In this document: one piece after another, positions 42,664 to 51,505 of the stretch
Numbering within the stretch: the first letter of the stretch is position 1
Layout: each line of letters starts with the position of its first letter
DNA from: an uncultured Bacteroidota bacterium
Lineage (GTDB): Bacteria > Bacteroidota > Bacteroidia > Chitinophagales > Chitinophagaceae
DNA: 64,000 bases
Assembly (NCBI GenBank): GCA_903831575.1
Contig: CAIKYB010000032.1
Span: 1-64,000, forward strand
Reading direction: 5' to 3'
Translations under genes and position numbers: made by a program
Notes under the pieces: model-generated
The model's input: only the letters and a program-made list of their open reading frames with translations
Told to the model about the DNA's origin: nothing
Database searches by the model: none

Positions 42664-43669
42664 AGTGTTTGTTTTTTATTTTATCGATTACCTGATCTGT
42701 GAAATAAGCGGTTTCAAATGTATTTATGTCATTTTTTGTAGTCCCAATTATAGTATTAATAAAGTGGTCTATTTGGTTAGAATATTCTTCACCTCTTAAA
42801 TAAAAGTTTGAATTTTCTGTAAGTGTTGTAATGTTTTTAATGTTCCAACCTTTTGTATAATTCGGGGGATAATTATTTGTTTTAAAATATACTTTTATTT
42901 CAGTGGCATCCGCTATTATTTTGCCATTTGTACCAATTATGGTAATGGAGGTATACATTTTTCTGAATGTTTCATCACTCCAATTAACGGAGAGGACGCC
43001 TGAAATTTTATTTTTTGTTTCTATTAATGCATATACTGCGTCATCAACTTTTATAGAATGAATTTTTTTTAAAATACTGCCATGAATAACTTCAATTGGG
43101 TCAATTATATTATTGATAAGATCTATTACATGAGAGGCATAATCCATAAGACATCCCCCGCCTTCATTTGGATCGGATCTCCAATTATTCTTTTGATTTT
43201 TAATAACGACTGGACCGTAGGCTTCTCCAGAAAAATGTGTGATTTTACCTAAGTAGCCTTTTTTTATTAAATCTTTTACTTCTCTAAACGTTCCCACAAA
43301 ATGATTATGATAACCTACTTGATTAATTGTTTTCATTTTATTAGCTAGTGCTAAAATTTCTTGACCTTCCTTGGTATTTAAACAAAATGGTTTTTCAACA
43401 AAGACATGAATTTTTCTTTTCAATAATTCTGTAACAATTGGAGCATGAAATTTAGTTGGCACAGAAACGATAACTCCTTCTGGCTTTTCATTTTCAATCA
43501 TTGTTATGTAGTTTTTGTAAGTCTTAAAAGAGGTGTATTTTTCTAAAACATCATTTATTATATCAGAAGTATCAGCGACTCCCACAACATTCACTTGAGG
43601 ATGTGACCCAAGTATGGCTAAATGGGATAGTCCCATTTTTCCTGCACCAATTAGTCCAATTTTTATCAT
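42638..43669 (-). CDS. Gfo/Idh/MocA-family sugar oxidoreductase
   Basis: A 343-residue NAD(P)-dependent dehydrogenase. IGLIGAGKMGLSHLAIL binds the dinucleotide. VFVEKPFCLNTKEG contains the EKP motif with the catalytic Lys, and DYASHVIDLINNII supplies the Asp/His pair. In EPS clusters such enzymes oxidise the 3-OH or 6-position of UDP-sugars (WlbA/WbpB-like), fitting a downstream product of WecB. It overlaps the DUF354 gene by four bases and the following gene by 26. Confidence 0.92.
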   Translation of the reverse strand: MIKIGLIGAGKMGLSHLAILGSHPQVNVVGVADTSDIINDVLEKYTSFKTYKNYITMIENEKPEGVIVSVPTKFHAPIVTELLKRKIHVFVEKPFCLNTKEGQEILALANKMKTINQVGYHNHFVGTFREVKDLIKKGYLGKITHFSGEAYGPVVIKNQKNNWRSDPNEGGGCLMDYASHVIDLINNIIDPIEVIHGSILKKIHSIKVDDAVYALIETKNKISGVLSVNWSDETFRKMYTSITIIGTNGKIIADATEIKVYFKTNNYPPNYTKGWNIKNITTLTENSNFYLRGEEYSNQIDHFINTIIGTTKNDINTFETAYFTDQVIDKIKNKHYEKINIRG

Positions 43670-44691
43670 TTCAAATTAGTTTTAAGAATTTCATTTTTTA
43701 AAATATGGTATGCTAATTCACCTTTTTTCATTAATCCTATGGAGGGTTTTTTTGAATTTATATTGAGAATATAGTTTTCTATTTTTGTAGCTGTTATATC
43801 GGGATCATGAATCATTATTCCGTTCCTAAGAAGGAAAGAATCTACATCAAGTAATTTGTCTTGATATACGGATATTGTTGGAATGCCAAGAATTGCCATT
43901 TCTCTTGTCATAGACCCACCAGCTCCAATGAATAGTGTACAATCGCTTGCTATTGTTTCGAAATCTAATGGCTTTCTTGGAACACTTGTATAGAGAAACT
44001 CATTTTTTTGATAATGGATTGTTTGATTTTCATCTCTTGTTAGAATTGTAATTTTATATTTTTCTTGAAGTTCAAGAATCATTTCATCTAAGAAATTAGT
44101 TTTGGCATTATAGTATTGCGCTGTTTGAGGTTCAGGTCTAATATAAATATGAATTTCTTTTGAATGATTAATCCTAGATCTCTGAATTTTTTCACCTTTT
44201 CTGTATAGGTAAATTCCTTCTTTAACTCCAGGGTATTGTATAATTTTATTTGTAGATACTCCAAATGATTTGATTTTTTCAATATCTAAATTTTCCGGTA
44301 TCAGGATTTTTGTTGCAAGCAAGAAACATGGTTTGTTACCTAAGGCATGTTCATTGTCATTTGTGTAAATAGAAGGAATTCCTAATAGTTTTGCAACTAA
44401 AGGCGAGTGAAATGAGCTTTGTGAAACGGCTAAGTCTGGGCGATGCTTTTTTAGAAATCTATATAGTTGTAAAACTCTTACAGGATATCCAATAAGTTTA
44501 CTTTTTAATTTTTTCCCATAATGTTTACCTACAATAGTATGAGTCATTCCTTTCTGATTTAACAATGCTATTGTATTTGCTAAGGGTCTTGATGTAATGA
44601 TAACTTCATGTCCTTCAGATTCTAAATCTTTAATAAGGTCATAAAACATATTAACATGTGGAGAATTGGAGATATCAAACCATATTTTCAT
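43666..44691 (-). CDS. DUF354 glycosyltransferase-like protein
   Basis: A 341-residue protein starting MKIWFDISNSPHVNMFYDLI, the hallmark of DUF354. The fold resembles GT-B/UDP-GlcNAc 2-epimerase enzymes: EVIITSRPLANTIALL, DLAVSQSSFHSPLVAKLLG, IPSIYTNDNEHAL, LFIGAGGSMTREMAILGIP. The family frequently occurs next to wecB-type epimerases, as here, and is suspected to be a glycosyltransferase. The 17-base overlap with the toroid gene upstream and the 4-base overlap downstream suggest translational coupling. Confidence 0.85.
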   Translation of the reverse strand: MKIWFDISNSPHVNMFYDLIKDLESEGHEVIITSRPLANTIALLNQKGMTHTIVGKHYGKKLKSKLIGYPVRVLQLYRFLKKHRPDLAVSQSSFHSPLVAKLLGIPSIYTNDNEHALGNKPCFLLATKILIPENLDIEKIKSFGVSTNKIIQYPGVKEGIYLYRKGEKIQRSRINHSKEIHIYIRPEPQTAQYYNAKTNFLDEMILELQEKYKITILTRDENQTIHYQKNEFLYTSVPRKPLDFETIASDCTLFIGAGGSMTREMAILGIPTISVYQDKLLDVDSFLLRNGIMIHDPDITATKIENYILNINSKKPSIGLMKKGELAYHILKNEILKTNLK

Positions 44692-45880
44692 GATACTTTT
44701 TTTTGTTTGAAATATTATACATGTGGTTTAAATAAATAGTTAAAGAATAAAACATCCAAGACTGCGTCCATCTTATATAGGATATTTTGTTCTTGTAAAA
44801 CTTGTTTTTTTGGTAATAGAAATATCCTTTTTTTGATTGCATATTTTTAATAGACCACAGAAATACGGTTTCAATTAAATCTTGATATTGTGCTATTTTT
44901 TTTACTTTAGATAAAGTAATTGTTAATTGAGCTACTGCATGCATGTCAATTGGGTAGGTCTTATTGTAATAATATTTTACAATTCCTTTTTTTGTGAAGA
45001 AATTATTGATATAGAAATCGAAACCTCTATTTAATTGTTCTTCGTACTGGTTATCTTTTGTATAAGTAATATAATCAGCTAAACATTCTATCATGTATCC
45101 TGTATGAAAGTTATCTATCCATTTATGATGTTTTTGTTTACCATAATACCAAGAACCATTTTCGTTTTGATGATTACAGCAGAATTCAATTAATTTTTTT
45201 GCTTTTTCTTTTAAATGAATTTCAGAAGTGAGGGAATATATCCTTGCTAATAGTTTTGCGCCTAACATAGAGGCATTAAAAACAATACTTTTATCTATAG
45301 GTGAATAAGACAGCGAAAATGATGTAGTAGTTTCTTCCAGTTTATTTAAATTATTTAAAATAAAATCACACGTACTTCTTGAAATTTTTAGTAATCGCTC
45401 TTCTTTCGTAATATCATATGCATCTAAAATTGAATTTGCTATAAAAGAAGATGTTACTATTGTAGGAGTTCCTTTTGGTAAAAAAAAAGCCTTCGATTGC
45501 CAGTCGAAATTATAACCCCAACAATATCCTGCATATCCATCTGTTTTGAGTAGCATTAATTCTTCTGTTAGGTGATTTATTTTTTCTAAATATTCTATTG
45601 AATGATCTTGTTCGTATAATTTACAATAAGATGACAAGAAGATAGCTAACCCTTTGGCGTTGTATTCTTTCTTAATACCCACAACTTTCCTGAAATTAAC
45701 TGGAGATTTTTTAAAAAATTGAATCCATATTAATTTGATGATTTTATTTTCTTTGATTAATTTATTTCTATAAATCATTTCGCTAGTAAGTCCATCATAA
45801 GGGTCGTAACCTTTATATTTTTCTTTTTCGCAATAATTTTTTAATTTATTGAACGCAGAATTTATAGTGTCGTTTAACAT
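44675..45880 (-). CDS. Alpha/alpha-toroid (six-hairpin glycosidase-like) protein
   Basis: A 401-residue cytoplasmic-looking protein without a signal peptide. Repeated helical hairpins of about 50-60 residues are visible (LAIFLSSYCKLYEQ, TSSFIANSILDAYDITKEER, SMLGAKLLARIYSLTSE, HTGYMIECLADYITYTKDNQ, HAVAQLTITLSKVKK). Conserved Trp/Asp pairs between them (GYCWGYNFDWQ, NGSWYYG, HKWIDNFHTG, YIRWTQSWM) are typical of the (alpha/alpha)6 barrel of glycosidases and lyases. I cannot assign a catalytic acid. Similar genes in EPS loci are usually left unnamed; a role in trimming or modifying lipid-linked glycan is inference. Confidence 0.65.
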   Translation of the reverse strand: MLNDTINSAFNKLKNYCEKEKYKGYDPYDGLTSEMIYRNKLIKENKIIKLIWIQFFKKSPVNFRKVVGIKKEYNAKGLAIFLSSYCKLYEQDHSIEYLEKINHLTEELMLLKTDGYAGYCWGYNFDWQSKAFFLPKGTPTIVTSSFIANSILDAYDITKEERLLKISRSTCDFILNNLNKLEETTTSFSLSYSPIDKSIVFNASMLGAKLLARIYSLTSEIHLKEKAKKLIEFCCNHQNENGSWYYGKQKHHKWIDNFHTGYMIECLADYITYTKDNQYEEQLNRGFDFYINNFFTKKGIVKYYYNKTYPIDMHAVAQLTITLSKVKKIAQYQDLIETVFLWSIKNMQSKKGYFYYQKNKFYKNKISYIRWTQSWMFYSLTIYLNHMYNISNKKKYHENMV

Positions 45881-45907
45881 TTTACTAATGTTTGATTTAT
45901 AGATTTA

Positions 45908-46975
45908 TCAAGTTGACTGTATGATTTTTTTATATAATTCTCTGTAATCATTATAAATGTAATTGGTGCTATTTTTATGTTGATAATTTCTTTGATTCAC
46001 ATTTTTTTCATTTTCTATTAGGGTAATTAGTTTTTCCTCAAAGTCATCGGTATCTCTATTTTTAAAGAGGATTGTATTGTCTGGTCTATTTGTAACATCT
46101 GATGCTAAAACCTTTTTATTTAAGAATAAAGCTTCTCTAATTGTTAAGGAATCTCCATCTGTATTAGTTGGTCTTACTACTATATTTGATTTTTGAATTA
46201 ATTTATAAAATGGGAGATCAATATTGATTAAAAGGAAATTTTTATCTATTTCTAAGTCAGTTATTAATTTCTGGTATTGATGAAAAAGCTCAGCTCCATG
46301 TTCTAAAGAACATACTACAAAAACAAAACAAATTTTTATATTTTTTCTTAACAGTCTTTCTGTAACAGTAATGCACATATCAAGTCCGTATAAGTCTTCA
46401 TTATTGAATTTGATTAATTTCGAAGCGTTTGCACAAATTATTATTTCATTGTTTATTTTTGCGATGCTTATTCTGTCATCAATAATTGAAGGGAGTTTAA
46501 CTAATTCGTCTTTTATAGGTGGGATAAATGCATGCTGTATAATGTATTTATTTTTAGCAATTTTATTTTTGATTTCTATATCCTTATTTACAAAAATTAA
46601 TTTATTTGAAAGGCTGTAAAAATAGTTGTCTATTCTATTAGAGATTTCATGTTTTCTTCTATGACTGAATCCATGAAACGTAAGTATCGTTTTTTTTAAA
46701 AAAAGTTTACTTATAATTAAATGTGACTTCTTCAAAATAATATTCCCGCTATGAATAAAAACAACATCTGACTTTAAAATCTTTTTTATGTATTCTATTA
46801 TATTGCAGCTCCGTAAATTAAAACTACCTTTCTTTTTTTCTTTTGATTCGTCTATAATATCAATAAAAAAATCATTTTTTAAAAGATGTCCTAGTCTTTC
46901 AATATGAATACTTATGCCACCTGCTGGTGGAGATATGGGGCCAATTATTAACAGATTTAATTTCTTGTTTTCCAT
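45908..46975 (-). CDS. Glycosyltransferase (GT-B, family 4-like)
   Basis: A 355-residue GT-B enzyme: LLIIGPISPPAGGISIHIERLG at the N-terminus (acceptor-side loop PPAGGI), a middle segment TILTFHGFSHRR, and a C-terminal donor domain with VVRPTNTDGDSLTIREALFLNKKVLASDV, where the EALFL motif includes the nucleotide-sugar-binding Glu. It adds a sugar in repeat-unit assembly on the cytoplasmic face; donor and acceptor are unknown. It starts one base after the stop of the PaaK-like gene. Confidence 0.88.
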   Translation of the reverse strand: MENKKLNLLIIGPISPPAGGISIHIERLGHLLKNDFFIDIIDESKEKKKGSFNLRSCNIIEYIKKILKSDVVFIHSGNIILKKSHLIISKLFLKKTILTFHGFSHRRKHEISNRIDNYFYSLSNKLIFVNKDIEIKNKIAKNKYIIQHAFIPPIKDELVKLPSIIDDRISIAKINNEIIICANASKLIKFNNEDLYGLDMCITVTERLLRKNIKICFVFVVCSLEHGAELFHQYQKLITDLEIDKNFLLINIDLPFYKLIQKSNIVVRPTNTDGDSLTIREALFLNKKVLASDVTNRPDNTILFKNRDTDDFEEKLITLIENEKNVNQRNYQHKNSTNYIYNDYRELYKKIIQST

Positions 46976-46976
46976 C

Positions 46977-48236
46977 TTATTTCTTTATGATCAGTTTGTA
47001 TTTCTTTTGATTATTGTAATCCAATTCTTCGTATTTGCATTTTCTGACAATAAATTCTTTCTCATTCCCAATTAATCTTTTGATGTTTTCCTTTAATTGC
47101 GCTTCATCATTATTATTATATTGTTCTGTAACGACAACTTTAATTTCTATTGATTTGTCAATTTTATTTTGATGAACCTGTGCCATCTCTAAATGGCTAA
47201 TTCCTTTAAATGCGTGATCAATACAACTAATTATACTTCCATCTTTGAGTTCTATATATTCGCTTGCACGGCCTTCTATGCTTTTTATTTTAGGGCAAAC
47301 TATATTTTCTATTAATTCATTTGATTCAACTTTAATAATATCATCTACTTCATATCTGATTAGTGGGAAACTTTTATTTATTAAACTGGTAGTGATTATT
47401 TTGTTTTTTTTATATTCATTAATTGAATATAATGGGAGTGTGTAATATTCTTTATCTAAGTTTTGTGCTATTGCTATTGTTCTTTCTACATTACCATACC
47501 AATCATAAATTGTTGTATTCAAATATGATTCTATTTTAAGTCTTTGGAATTCATAAAGTGTTTCTGAAGAGGTGAATGATACGGGGATTTCGATATGGTA
47601 ATTAATTTTTTCTAATTCGGTTACAAATTTGAATAAATAACTTGGAAATGCTTCTATTGATACAGGGTTAAATTCTTTTATTAATGAGAATAAAAATCTA
47701 ATATTACTTTCATTAATATTGGGCCCGGATATAAATAATTTGTTTTGTTTCTTATCGTATTTATAGATTTCATTTTTTCCTAGAAATCCTTTTATTGATA
47801 GAATAGATCGACCTTCATTAAATCCATTTGATGTTCTGTAGAATTGTAAATATGCTTCTTCGTTTAATATACTTCTTGGTGTTCTAAATACAGTTAATGG
47901 CGATCCAGATGTGCCACTAGTAAATGCTTTTATTTTAAGATATTTATTTCCAACAAATATTTCATTTATGTTGTTCTTAATTATATTCTTATTTATTACA
48001 GGGAGTTTATTTATATCGGTAATGTCTTTTATGTCATTTATAAATATTCCATTTTTTCTATAAAAATCTTTATAAAACTTAGAGTTATTAAATGCGTTTT
48101 TAAATATTTCAAGAAACTTACTATTGTATTTTTTCAGGATTTTATCATTATCTAATTTGTTGTATGCTGCAATTTTATTGATTTTTTTATTTACAAAAAG
48201 GTTGTGCTTTGCGTAATATTTTAAATGTGTATTCAA
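46977..48236 (-). CDS. PaaK/CapK-like adenylate-forming enzyme
   Basis: A 419-residue ANL-superfamily protein related to phenylacetate-CoA ligase and coenzyme F390 synthetase. The ATP loop is AFTSGTSGSPLTVFR near residue 110, the A5-like motif is IYDWYGNVERTIAIAQ, and the A7-like Asp sits in LIRYEVDDIIKV. In capsule loci this group (CapK) is thought to activate an acyl or aryl acid for transfer to the glycan. The FemAB-like gene upstream could use the activated group. The substrate is not known. Confidence 0.85.
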   Translation of the reverse strand: MNTHLKYYAKHNLFVNKKINKIAAYNKLDNDKILKKYNSKFLEIFKNAFNNSKFYKDFYRKNGIFINDIKDITDINKLPVINKNIIKNNINEIFVGNKYLKIKAFTSGTSGSPLTVFRTPRSILNEEAYLQFYRTSNGFNEGRSILSIKGFLGKNEIYKYDKKQNKLFISGPNINESNIRFLFSLIKEFNPVSIEAFPSYLFKFVTELEKINYHIEIPVSFTSSETLYEFQRLKIESYLNTTIYDWYGNVERTIAIAQNLDKEYYTLPLYSINEYKKNKIITTSLINKSFPLIRYEVDDIIKVESNELIENIVCPKIKSIEGRASEYIELKDGSIISCIDHAFKGISHLEMAQVHQNKIDKSIEIKVVVTEQYNNNDEAQLKENIKRLIGNEKEFIVRKCKYEELDYNNQKKYKLIIKK

Positions 48237-48397
48237 TTTTTTTTGTAATTTTTAACAATTACTAAATTAAATATCTATTTATGTATACTACATGTTTATA
48301 GTCATTCTATCATGTGATATTTTTTATTACTGCAATTAAATTAATTCCGTATGGTTATTAAATCTCAATATTGAAAGTTAAATAGCATAATATTAAA
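48237..48397. other. Largest gap inside the EPS operon
   Basis: The 161-base spacer between the FemAB-like and PaaK-like genes is by far the longest in the operon, where most gaps are below 50 bases or negative. It is A/T-rich and has no evident ORF, terminator or matching TAnnTTTG promoter. It could be an internal promoter or a cassette junction. Confidence 0.4.
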
Positions 48398-49138
48398 TCA
48401 GTAACGTCTATCTAAGAACTGAGAAAATTTTAGCAGAAAAAAATATAGGATTGTAAAATAGCTCTGGCAACTTTTAATTTCTCCTCCAAACAGTAATTTA
48501 AAGCTATTGATACCTATTAAGCTTTTGTTATTTGTGTTTAGAGCATACCCTCCAAAATCGTACTTGATGAAGCCATTGCTTTTGAAATAGAAGATATCAT
48601 GTGATGTTAATAGTTTATTTGCTATACTAATTGTTTGATTATTTTGGTTATTTTCAAGTCTCTTAGATACTGACTGGAAAAGTCGAGCTATTCCAAGGTC
48701 TTTATCTATTATATAACTATGAGCAACAATTATTTCATTATTATAAGTTGCAAAACTCGTTATAAAACTTTCGCCAATCTCTTCAATTGTTTTTCTATTT
48801 ATTGAATAAATTTCTTTCTTCTTAGAAAAACTTTCGCTCATCTCTATAAATTCTTTCAAGTCATTTTTGAAATCACATTCAATATTCATTTTTTTTCCTT
48901 TTCTAATATAATTTCTTGTATTTGTTGTGAATGAATTAAATAAAGTATCTACATTTTTCTTCAGATTTATTTCAATTGTGTGCGTTTCTTTTTTTATTAA
49001 TAAAGATCTTCTTTTGGAAATACTTTGTTGTACATATTGGTATGATCTTAATTTGAATACGTTATGAAATTCTTTATTATATCTAAACCAAGTCTCACTT
49101 ACTTTAAAAAAATAAAATTTTTTTTTAAATAAAACCAT
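48398..49138 (-). CDS. FemAB/GNAT-like acyltransferase
   Basis: A 246-residue protein with a GNAT-like fold of the FemAB/CelD type. TNTRNYIRKGKKMNIECD matches the substrate-binding helix (TRNxIRKG) seen in Fem-type aminoacyl or acyl transferases. AHSYIIDKDLGIARLFQSVS and KLLTSHDIFYFKSNGFIKYDFGG supply the core sheet and the acyl-donor strand. The last 25 residues are hydrophobic/aromatic and may bind membrane. It probably decorates the EPS or a lipid-linked intermediate. It is next to the PaaK-like activator, which hints at a two-step acylation. Confidence 0.75.
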   Translation of the reverse strand: MVLFKKKFYFFKVSETWFRYNKEFHNVFKLRSYQYVQQSISKRRSLLIKKETHTIEINLKKNVDTLFNSFTTNTRNYIRKGKKMNIECDFKNDLKEFIEMSESFSKKKEIYSINRKTIEEIGESFITSFATYNNEIIVAHSYIIDKDLGIARLFQSVSKRLENNQNNQTISIANKLLTSHDIFYFKSNGFIKYDFGGYALNTNNKSLIGINSFKLLFGGEIKSCQSYFTILYFFLLKFSQFLDRRY

Positions 49139-49151
49139 ATGCTTTTATTTT

Positions 49152-50333
49152 TTATTTATTTATACATTCTGAGTAAAAATTCATTGTTTTAATAGCAACA
49201 ATATCGCAATGGTATTTTTGGTACGCATTTTCTTTTGTATTTTTTATCATGGATTTTATTTCATTATCATTATCATGTAATTTTTTAAGTATATTATTTA
49301 ATTCTTCTTTCGATTTGTTATCAAATAAGTAACCAGTTTTATAATTATCTATCATTTCAGGTATTCCTCCAACCCTAGAAGCTACTATTACCTTCCCAGC
49401 TGCCATGCATTCAGCTATTGACATAGGTAATGATTCATGATTTGAAGCTACAATTAGTATATCTGATTTTTCTATAACAGTTAGTAATTCTTTTTCTTCA
49501 AGCCATCCATGAAATTTTACTAATTGTAATAAATTATTTTCATTAACGTATTCCAGGATTTTATTTTTATAATTCAAATCAATGAAATCGCCAACGATAT
49601 TAATACTGTAAAAAATATTATTTTCTTTAAGTTCTTTTATTGACTTTAAAATGTGGATTAAATTCTTATTATTATTTATTACGCCTATATAAAGTAATAT
49701 ATTATCTGTTTGATTCTTTATTTTCAGATCAAAGAAATTTGATTTAATTGCATTTGGAATAATTTTATTTTTTTCGATTTTATACTTACTATATTTATTC
49801 TTAGAGAAATTTGACAGGTGAATAATTTTTTTCGGCATTAACATTATTTGGATTAATCCATTGAAATACCAAATTAATTTATCCTTTTTTGATGTTTTAC
49901 TTTTTGCTTCATCAAATGCCATACCATGTATTGTTTGCAGATATTCAATCCCTTTTATACCAAAAAGTTTTGTCAGAAGGAAAGAATTGCCAGTTTCATA
50001 ATGAATGATATCTGGCTTTATTTCTCTTATATATTTATTTATTATTCTTGTGCAAGAAAATATGAAATTCATTGTATGAATACGAAATGGCCCTTCTGGG
50101 AAATAATGTATTTCAATATTAGTATCAAACTCTATAATTTTAATTTCTTTTACTTCTCTACTTGGTACGAGAACCTTAATTTTTATATTTTTAGATTTAA
50201 ATCCATGGAGTAGATTTATGGTTGCTGATTGAACTCCACCTTTAATATGATTTAATGCTAAGGGTAATTCAGGTGAAATTATTATTACTTTAATAATCCG
50301 TTCTGATTTTATTATATTTTCATTTTCTTTCAT
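49152..50333 (-). CDS. Glycosyltransferase family 4 protein
   Basis: A 393-residue GT-B glycosyltransferase: IIISPELPLALNHIKGGVQSAT at the N-terminus, YLQTIHGMAFDEA, a second domain starting NILLYIGVINNNKNL and the donor site KSDILIVASNHESLPMSIAECMAAGK with the HESLPMSIAE version of the EX7E motif. Retaining chemistry is expected for family 4. Donor sugar unknown. It follows another GT4-type gene at 14 bases and precedes the FemAB-like gene. Confidence 0.92.
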   Translation of the reverse strand: MKENENIIKSERIIKVIIISPELPLALNHIKGGVQSATINLLHGFKSKNIKIKVLVPSREVKEIKIIEFDTNIEIHYFPEGPFRIHTMNFIFSCTRIINKYIREIKPDIIHYETGNSFLLTKLFGIKGIEYLQTIHGMAFDEAKSKTSKKDKLIWYFNGLIQIMLMPKKIIHLSNFSKNKYSKYKIEKNKIIPNAIKSNFFDLKIKNQTDNILLYIGVINNNKNLIHILKSIKELKENNIFYSINIVGDFIDLNYKNKILEYVNENNLLQLVKFHGWLEEKELLTVIEKSDILIVASNHESLPMSIAECMAAGKVIVASRVGGIPEMIDNYKTGYLFDNKSKEELNNILKKLHDNDNEIKSMIKNTKENAYQKYHCDIVAIKTMNFYSECINK

Positions 50334-50347
50334 TTGGCATTTAATAT

Positions 50348-51502
50348 TTAAGCATATACTTCTAATAATGTCAATTCGTTTTTCTTATTTACTTCTTTTT
50401 TATTACTACTAATTATATTTTTTTCTAGTTCTAGATATTTATTATTTTCAAGAGCTTCTATTATCTTATCAGCAAATGAAAAACTATCTGGATTAGCAAT
50501 TAGCCCATTTGTATTGTTTATAATATATTCAGGGAATGATCCAACAGATGTTGCGATAGTTGTTTTGCCTAATGCATTTGATGTCATTAATACGCCACTT
50601 TGTGTTGCATCTCTATATGGACAAACAATAAATTTTGATTGTTGTATATAATCAATTAACTCAGATGTTTCCATATAATTAGTATGTATTTCAATGTTAT
50701 TTTTATATTCTAATATGATTTCATGGTTAATTACATTCTTGTAGTATTCTTTCCCTATAATTAAAAATAACTGGTCAGGGTATTTTTCTATTACTTTTGG
50801 AATAGCATCAAGTAAAATATCAATTCCTTTATAGTAGGATAGTCTTCCAAAAAATGTTATATACTTTCTTTTGTAATTTTTATTTTTTATGTGTTTTTTA
50901 TTTATAGTATAAGGCTGTAATGAAATTATTGAAATAGGTTTTTTATAATTGATGTATTTTGACAAGAATTGTTTTTTTGCATATGCTGAATAAAATAGTA
51001 TTGAGTTAGAAATTTTTAAAAATATCCAATTTGGAATATTTTCTTTCCAAGAATTTTCACCAGAGTGTGGTATTGGATCATGAATTGTTGAAACCACTTT
51101 TTTATGTATTATGTATGGTACTAATCCAATTGCTCTTGTTGAAAATGTATCAAAATGGAAAACATCTATTTTTAACTTTTTAGTATACATCATTAATTTA
51201 TATCCTAAAATAAATGTATTCAAGGTAAGGCTACGTTTTCTTTTGTAAACTATAAATTGAACACTGGCAACACCATTGAAATATTCTTTAATTAAGTTCC
51301 ATTTTATTTCTCCTAATACATTCTCTGGTTTTTCAATAAATTTTAAATGATTGATTTTATCAACATCTATAATTGTTGTATGTTTTGATTGATTAGATAT
51401 TTCTATAAATACATGTAGGATTGTTTTTTCCTTAATGCTTTGAATGGTTTCTAGAATTGCATCTAAAAAATTTGTTGACGTATAAAAAAATACAGATTTC
51501 AT
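50348..51502 (-). CDS. Glycosyltransferase (GT4-like)
   Basis: A 384-residue GT-B enzyme with VFFYTSTNFLDAIL at the start, a middle HKKVVSTIHDPIPHSGEN, the second Rossmann domain YITFFGRLSYYKGIDILLDAIP and donor-binding QSKFIVCPYRDATQSGVLMTSNALG. The usual EX7E motif is degenerate (the first Glu is replaced in DATQSG), a pattern found in some mannosyl- and galactosyltransferases. It lies three bases downstream of wzx, so it should be coexpressed with it. Confidence 0.87.
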   Translation of the reverse strand: MKSVFFYTSTNFLDAILETIQSIKEKTILHVFIEISNQSKHTTIIDVDKINHLKFIEKPENVLGEIKWNLIKEYFNGVASVQFIVYKRKRSLTLNTFILGYKLMMYTKKLKIDVFHFDTFSTRAIGLVPYIIHKKVVSTIHDPIPHSGENSWKENIPNWIFLKISNSILFYSAYAKKQFLSKYINYKKPISIISLQPYTINKKHIKNKNYKRKYITFFGRLSYYKGIDILLDAIPKVIEKYPDQLFLIIGKEYYKNVINHEIILEYKNNIEIHTNYMETSELIDYIQQSKFIVCPYRDATQSGVLMTSNALGKTTIATSVGSFPEYIINNTNGLIANPDSFSFADKIIEALENNKYLELEKNIISSNKKEVNKKNELTLLEVYA

Positions 51503-51505
51503 TTT

